This document shows, in pieces, positions 41,211 to 42,406 of a stretch of 42,406 nt of DNA; position 1 is the stretch's first letter; each line of letters starts with the position of its first letter. The position numbers and the translations under genes are program-made. The notes under the pieces are model-generated. The model saw only the letters and a list, made by a program, of their open reading frames with translations. It was not told where the DNA came from and did no database searches. This DNA comes from Streptomyces triticirhizae (GTDB taxonomy: Bacteria; Actinomycetota; Actinomycetes; Streptomycetales; Streptomycetaceae): NCBI RefSeq assembly GCF_003696235.1, contig NZ_RFFJ01000029.1, positions 1 to 42,406 of the forward strand, given 5' to 3'.

Positions 41211-42406
41211 TCAGCCTTCGAGAAGACGCTGGCCGACATACTCGTCCTCCGCCGCACCGCCGGGCACGGCGAACAGCCCGCTCGCCTCGTGCCGTACGAA
41301 CGCGCTGAGCGCGTCCCCCCGGTCCAACTTCCGCTGCACCGTGACGAACGACCGCAGCGGGTCCGCCTGCCAGCAGACGAACAGCAGCCCGGCGTCCGGC
41401 GCCCCGTCCTCGCGGAACCCGTCGTCGTAGGAGAACGAGCGCCGCAGCATCGTCGCCCCGCCGTTGCTCTCCGGCGCTGTCACCCGCACATGCGCGTTGG
41501 CCGGGATCACCGGGGAGCCGTCCGGGTTCGTCGCCGCCAGGTCCACCGGACTGGTCTCGCTCCCCCCGGTCAACGGCGCACCGTCGGACCGCCGCCGGCC
41601 CAGCACCCGTTCCCGCTCCTCGCCCGTCAGCCCCTCCCAGTCGTCCAGCAGCATCCGGATGCGGCGCACCACCGCGTAGGAACCGCCCGCCATCCACGCC
41701 GGCTCGCCGTCCGCCGGCACGAAGACGTGCCGCTCGAAGTCCGGGTCGTCCGGGCTCGGGTTGTTGGTGCCGTCGACCTGACCCATCAGGTTCCGCCCGG
41801 TCATCGGCCGCGCGGTGGCCCCCGGGCTGCGGTGGAACCCGGCCATCCGCCAGCGGACCCGCGCCGTCCCCTCGGCGGCCCGCCGCACCGCGCGCAGCGC
41901 CTCGAACGCCACCAGCGGGTCGTCGGCCCCGATCTGCACCCACAGGTCCCCGTTCGACCGCGCCTCGTCCAGCGCGTCCTGGGAGAACGCGGGCAGCGGG
42001 CGCAGTGCCTCGGGGCGCAGCGCGGTCAGTCCGGTGGCATCGAAGAAGCCGTGCCCGAAGCCGAAGGTGAACGTCAGCGACGCCGGTCCCGCGTCGTCAG
42101 CGATGCCCGTGCCCGCCTCGTCGGGACGGCCGGCCATCAGCGCGGCGGCCAGCGTCGACCAGCGGCGCAGCAGCGCGGCGGCGCCGCGCCTGCCGGCGTC
42201 GTCCACCAGGTCGAAGGCGACCAGATGGCTCCGCGACTGGAGGGGCGTGGTGATCCCCGGCTGATGAACGCCGTGAAACGGAACCGTCGTGCTGCCCAGG
42301 GTGCTCAGCGCCGGCTCGCCCGGCTCGGAGGCGGCGGCCTGGCCGAACGCGCCGCCGGCCGCGCCGGCGGCGAGGCCGGCGACCCCGGTCGCGGTGGCGG
42401 TGCCGA
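41211..42406 (-). CDS. efeB: Tat-exported Dyp-type peroxidase, EfeB-like (5' end outside window)
   Basis: About 397 residues are visible; only the extreme N-terminus is missing. The reading enters at the hydrophobic part of a Tat-like signal (GVAGLAAGAAGG), and the twin-arginine pair must lie beyond the right edge. Motifs of the EfeB/DyP group follow: FHGVHQPGITTPLQ, FGFGHGFFDATGL, LMGQVDGTNNP (GxxDG), haem-ligand region ANAHVRV, LRRSFSYDDG and RSFVTVQRKLD. DyP enzymes use haem to oxidise dyes, phenols or iron. EfeB works with the EfeUO iron uptake system, but no efeU or efeO is inside the window. The gene precedes pheA on the same strand. Confidence 0.92.
   Translation of the reverse strand, partial: GTATATGVAGLAAGAAGGAFGQAAASEPGEPALSTLGSTTVPFHGVHQPGITTPLQSRSHLVAFDLVDDAGRRGAAALLRRWSTLAAALMAGRPDEAGTGIADDAGPASLTFTFGFGHGFFDATGLTALRPEALRPLPAFSQDALDEARSNGDLWVQIGADDPLVAFEALRAVRRAAEGTARVRWRMAGFHRSPGATARPMTGRNLMGQVDGTNNPSPDDPDFERHVFVPADGEPAWMAGGSYAVVRRIRMLLDDWEGLTGEERERVLGRRRSDGAPLTGGSETSPVDLAATNPDGSPVIPANAHVRVTAPESNGGATMLRRSFSYDDGFREDGAPDAGLLFVCWQADPLRSFVTVQRKLDRGDALSAFVRHEASGLFAVPGGAAEDEYVGQRLLEG

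Noticed and set aside
1..42406. Prophage, insertion sequence, CRISPR array, toxin-antitoxin or biosynthetic cluster
   Set aside because: No transposase, integrase, phage structural gene, direct-repeat array, toxin-antitoxin pair or PKS/NRPS-type domain was seen on either strand.

Overview
The window is very GC-rich actinobacterial chromosome, almost certainly from Streptomyces or a close relative. It carries the streptomycete versions of the FHA/PP2C/RodA/PbpA/PknB division cassette, class E sortase, CrgA, DUF5324, a fused CydDC exporter, a Rex-type operator, a ParB-type parS site and DnaA boxes of the relaxed Streptomyces type. Everything looks like core, origin-proximal chromosome. I see no prophage, insertion sequence, CRISPR array or secondary-metabolite cluster.

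Layout. 1-2224 (minus): N-terminal part of a class E sortase, a PabA/TrpG-type amidotransferase, an unlabelled 59-residue membrane protein and a DUF881 protein, all closely coupled. 2346-2609 (plus): crgA, followed by a convergent intergenic region with four DnaA-box-like sites. 2858-4367 (minus): zinc-finger rhomboid protease and cyclophilin. 4553-5035 (plus): DUF5324 protein, converging on pknB at a strong hairpin. 5164-13192 (minus): fhaA-fhaB-pp2C-rodA-pbpA-pknB, the cell-wall growth and phospho-signalling operon. 13531-13617 (plus): tRNA-Leu(CAG) with a terminator.

13843-15095 (plus): a small leader ORF coupled to a GT4 glycosyltransferase. 15067-23622 (minus): cydA-cydB-cydDC, then a GAF histidine kinase and an SDR oxidoreductase, under a near-ideal Rex operator just upstream of cydA. 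A parS-like site lies in the linker of the CydDC fusion. 23762-24898 (minus): HisC-like aminotransferase. 25198-28418 (plus): LacI regulator, metallophosphoesterase and a two-helix membrane protein. 28419-28954: gene-free repeats. 28955-29812 (minus): Cof-type HAD phosphatase. 29920-30879 (plus): luciferase-like oxidoreductase. 31014-34648 (plus): operon for two ABC exporters. 34649-35272: gene-free repeats.

35273-39651 (minus): serS, a second Cof-type HAD phosphatase and a large GT4 glycosyltransferase with a C-terminal extension. 39652-40228: intergenic region with a second group of DnaA-box-like sites. 40229-42406 (minus): pheA and a truncated Tat-exported Dyp-type peroxidase.

Themes. Cell-wall synthesis and division (PknB, PP2C, FhaA, FhaB, RodA, PbpA, CrgA, sortase) fill the left third. 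Redox-regulated respiration (cytochrome bd) fills the middle. The right third holds aminoacylation, aromatic amino-acid synthesis and transport. The least expected features are the parS-like site inside cydDC, the two DnaA-box groups, and a gene order that differs from the arrangement I know in Mycobacterium and S. coelicolor at two junctions.
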